A stretch of 64,000 nucleotides of DNA from Hypomesus transpacificus (lineage: Eukaryota; Chordata; Actinopteri; Osmeriformes; Osmeridae), in NCBI RefSeq assembly GCF_021917145.1, contig NC_061060.1, positions 11,882,366 to 11,946,365 of the forward strand. Direction: 5' to 3'. Made by a program: the position numbers and the translations under genes. Shown in pieces: positions 61,815-64,000 of this stretch (positions are counted from its first letter, which is position 1; each line of letters begins with the position of its first letter). Below the pieces are notes generated by a model, which saw only the letters and a list, made by a program, of their open reading frames with translations, searched no databases and was not told the DNA's origin.

Positions 61815-63573
61815 GTGGGTCTCATTCCGTCCTTTTTCACCACAACACAAAAACCTAAAACACTTTCAATACAGGTCCAGTGCTAGTGTGTTCACGAACA
61901 AATGACGCAGCCTGCAGCGCATACACTAAAAGGGAGAAAGAGATTTGATACAGTGACTACGCCTGTTGTAGCCGACCCATTATTCGGGAGGCTTTGAGCT
62001 GTGATGACGAGAGAACATCCGAAGCCCCAGGGGTGTCCGTGGGTATGGGGATTCTGCTGTTGACGTCATCAGCAGCACTACTCCCGTGTTCTTTACACCT
62101 CTCGGATTTTACCCTGCGTTCTGTGTTTGTCTTTGGCTACTGAGGTGGTGATTACATGGATTGGCAGTGGTGTGACAGCCCCAAGGCGAACTTGCAATAG
62201 ATATCCCCACTGTGTGTCTGTTGTGTGTGTTGTGTGTTTCTAGAACACTGTAGGCTTGTGAATATTTGTACTGTGATGAATTGTACAACAGAAACCATTC
62301 TACCTCAACCCCTATCCCTCACTGGCCTTACACTGGCTGTGTTTCAGTTAATAACATTGGTATATAACACACACTCACACATATATATATATCCAAGTTT
62401 CACCGTTTCTTTATCTGTTCTTCCCTCTCATCCACTCTCTGTCTCTTTACTAAAAAACATTTCGAGCAAACGAATTTAGGCTCATTTAAAACTGTTTACG
62501 TCCGAGTTCTCTAAAAGGTATTTAATAAGACCAACACATCAGGCACCATTTTTTCCTCTTTCAGTTCCCAACTCAGCCAAGAGAAGTAGCTCGATGTCTG
62601 TCTCCTCTCCTCTACTATTTACTGGGCCAGCTACTCTGTTAACTCATGTTTCTCCCTCTCTCCTTCTTCAACCCTTCATTGCTCTGCTGCGCTTGTCCTC
62701 TTCCCACCCCTCTCCTCCTGTATATCTCTCTTGTCTCTGTCTGGACATGTCAGTTGCATAACAGGTAATGTTACTGTCTCAAATTCCCTCCACTAAACCA
62801 CCACCACCACTACTACCTCACACATTCTTTCTCTATCTCTCTCTCTCTATTTCTTCTCCCTCGCTCTTTCTTTCTCACTCCCTCTGTCCCTCTTGTCATT
62901 CTCTCACTCTCTCTGTCATTTTCTCTCTGTGTTTGTCCATTCCTACCTACCTCTATCATTCTATTGTGTATTCTAGAAGTATTTTTGGCTCTCGGTTGAT
63001 CTCTCTCTCTCCTCTCTCAACTCTCTCTCGCTGTCTCTCCCTCTCTCTGTCATTCTCTCTCTGTCCTCTCCCTCTCTTTTCCTCTTTGTCATTGCTCATT
63101 ACTTTCCTTAGTAGTTTCCTCTGGCTCTTATCTCAGTTGCTGCACATTTCTCAATAACTTCATCATTCTTTCACATAGACAAACACGCGTGAACCGCCCC
63201 ACACACAACCACAAACACACTTGAACCGCCCCACACACAACCACAAACACACGCATCCCCAGCTTGCATTAAATGCTCGTGGAATGTACTGTATTTGAGT
63301 TTTGCAGATATCAGTAATGCTGTCTAGGAAAACGAGGTTGGTCAAATAGCTACACCAGGTTGCTGTATCTTTGTGTTGTATGCTGTATGTTGCTGTAGCA
63401 GATGGATGAGAGTGTTGACTAATATGAATCACTAAAATATATTCATGTATTGTCTTGAAGGATGAAAGCATTCCAAGAAGAGGAAGACTTCAGAAAAGGT
63501 AGACTTCTCGCAGAAGTCTAGCTGAGATAAACATGTCCATGTCTTGTCTACATGGACAATTAACCAGAATATA
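61815..63573. other. Presumed first-intron region, simple repeats
   Basis: No coding exon is recognised. A C/T-rich tract (mostly CTCT and TCTC) covers about 62815-63075. A two-unit tandem repeat of about 31 bases (GTGAACCGCCCCACACACAA type) lies at about 63188-63253. Confidence 0.5.
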
Positions 63574-64000
63574 CAGTGCCCTCCAAAAGTATTGGAACAG
63601 TGAGGCGAATTCCTTTATTTTTGCTGTAGACTGAAAACATTTGGGCTTGACATCAAATAATGAACGTGAGACCAGAGATCAACGTTTCAGCTTTTATTTC
63701 CAGGTATTTACATCAGGATCTGATGCACAACTAAGAAAATATCACATTTTGTTTGAATCCACCCATTTGTCATGTGAGCAAAAGTATTGGAACAGATATA
63801 CTTAAAACATATTTAAGTGAATAAGACTTAATATTTAGTTGCAAATCCTTTGCTTTCAATAACTGCAGCAAGTCTGTGACCCATTGACGTCACCAAACTT
63901 TTGCATTCTTCCTTTTTGATGCTTTCCCAGGCTTTCACTGCAGCCTCTTTCAGTTGTTGTTTGTTTTGTGGGGTTCCTCCCTTCAGTCTCCTCTTAAGCA
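63574..64000 (-). mobile_element. Tc1/mariner-type DNA transposon, one end (runs off window)
   Basis: A TA dinucleotide (63572-63573) is followed by the end sequence CAGTGCCCTCCAAAAGTATT. A second copy of the inner part (CAAAAGTATTGGAACAG) lies about 196 bases further in, at about 63781-63797. That gives the IR/DR layout of some Tc1 elements, in which the terminal repeat holds two transposase sites. The 3' end of a transposase gene follows on the minus strand. Confidence 0.88.
63829..64000 (-). CDS. Tc1-like transposase, C-terminal end (partial)
   Basis: On the minus strand an open frame enters from the window edge and stops at 63829-63831. It reads LKRRLKGGTPQNKQ, then LKEAAVKAWESIKKEECKSL, then MGHRLAAVIESKGFATKY. 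This is the typical end of Tc1-family transposases (compare RIQAVIKAKGGPTKY). The catalytic DDE part lies outside the window, so intactness cannot be judged. Confidence 0.75.

Overview
This window is vertebrate nuclear DNA, almost certainly from a teleost fish. Genes are split by GT-AG introns, simple repeats are abundant, and there is a tRNA-derived SINE, a CR1/L2-like LINE fragment and a Tc1-type transposon. The proteins read as clear fish versions of vertebrate genes. The species cannot be named from the sequence. A 500-base run of N (43061-43560) marks an assembly gap.

Layout. 1-3.1 kb: smim19 (minus) and a head-to-head plus-strand gene for an AhpD/carboxymuconolactone-decarboxylase-type protein with a presequence-like N-terminus. 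4.3-13.6 kb: a SINE, the complete six-exon klb (beta-klotho, minus) and a degraded LINE. 13.8-16.2 kb: tlr1 in one coding exon (plus). 17.7-26.6 kb: ints10 (minus, 17 coding exons), whose first intron holds a 2,544-bp DNA transposon that is an almost perfect palindrome. 29.1-30.0 kb: slc25a51 (plus), interrupted by an apparent one-base change in a G run. 35.9-42.9 kb: ten 3' coding exons of frmpd1 (minus); its N-terminal PDZ part was not found. 52.2-52.7 kb: tomm5 (plus, 51 residues). 53.8-55.9 kb: zbtb5 (plus). 57.1-60.4 kb: grhpr (minus, nine exons). 61-62 kb: two candidate first exons of an unidentified plus-strand gene. 63.6-64.0 kb: one end of a Tc1-like transposon that runs off the window.

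The exon models were built by eye from conserved protein sequence and splice consensus. Each complete model closes in frame, with lengths close to the known human proteins (SMIM19 105 residues, KLB 1081, TLR1 800, INTS10 714, TOMM5 51, ZBTB5 677, GRHPR 328). The genes do not form a single pathway. They are housekeeping and signalling genes in conserved order: frmpd1, tomm5, zbtb5 and grhpr, with slc25a51 beyond, match the human 9p13 neighbourhood from memory, and klb beside tlr1 matches human 4p14.

The most unusual object is the palindromic transposon at 23817-26360. It has two 1,083-bp arms with one mismatch seen by eye, a 378-bp centre, an exact 6-bp target duplication, and a copy of the same transposase start in each arm. 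It lies inside a transcribed intron, so the pre-mRNA could fold into a very long hairpin.
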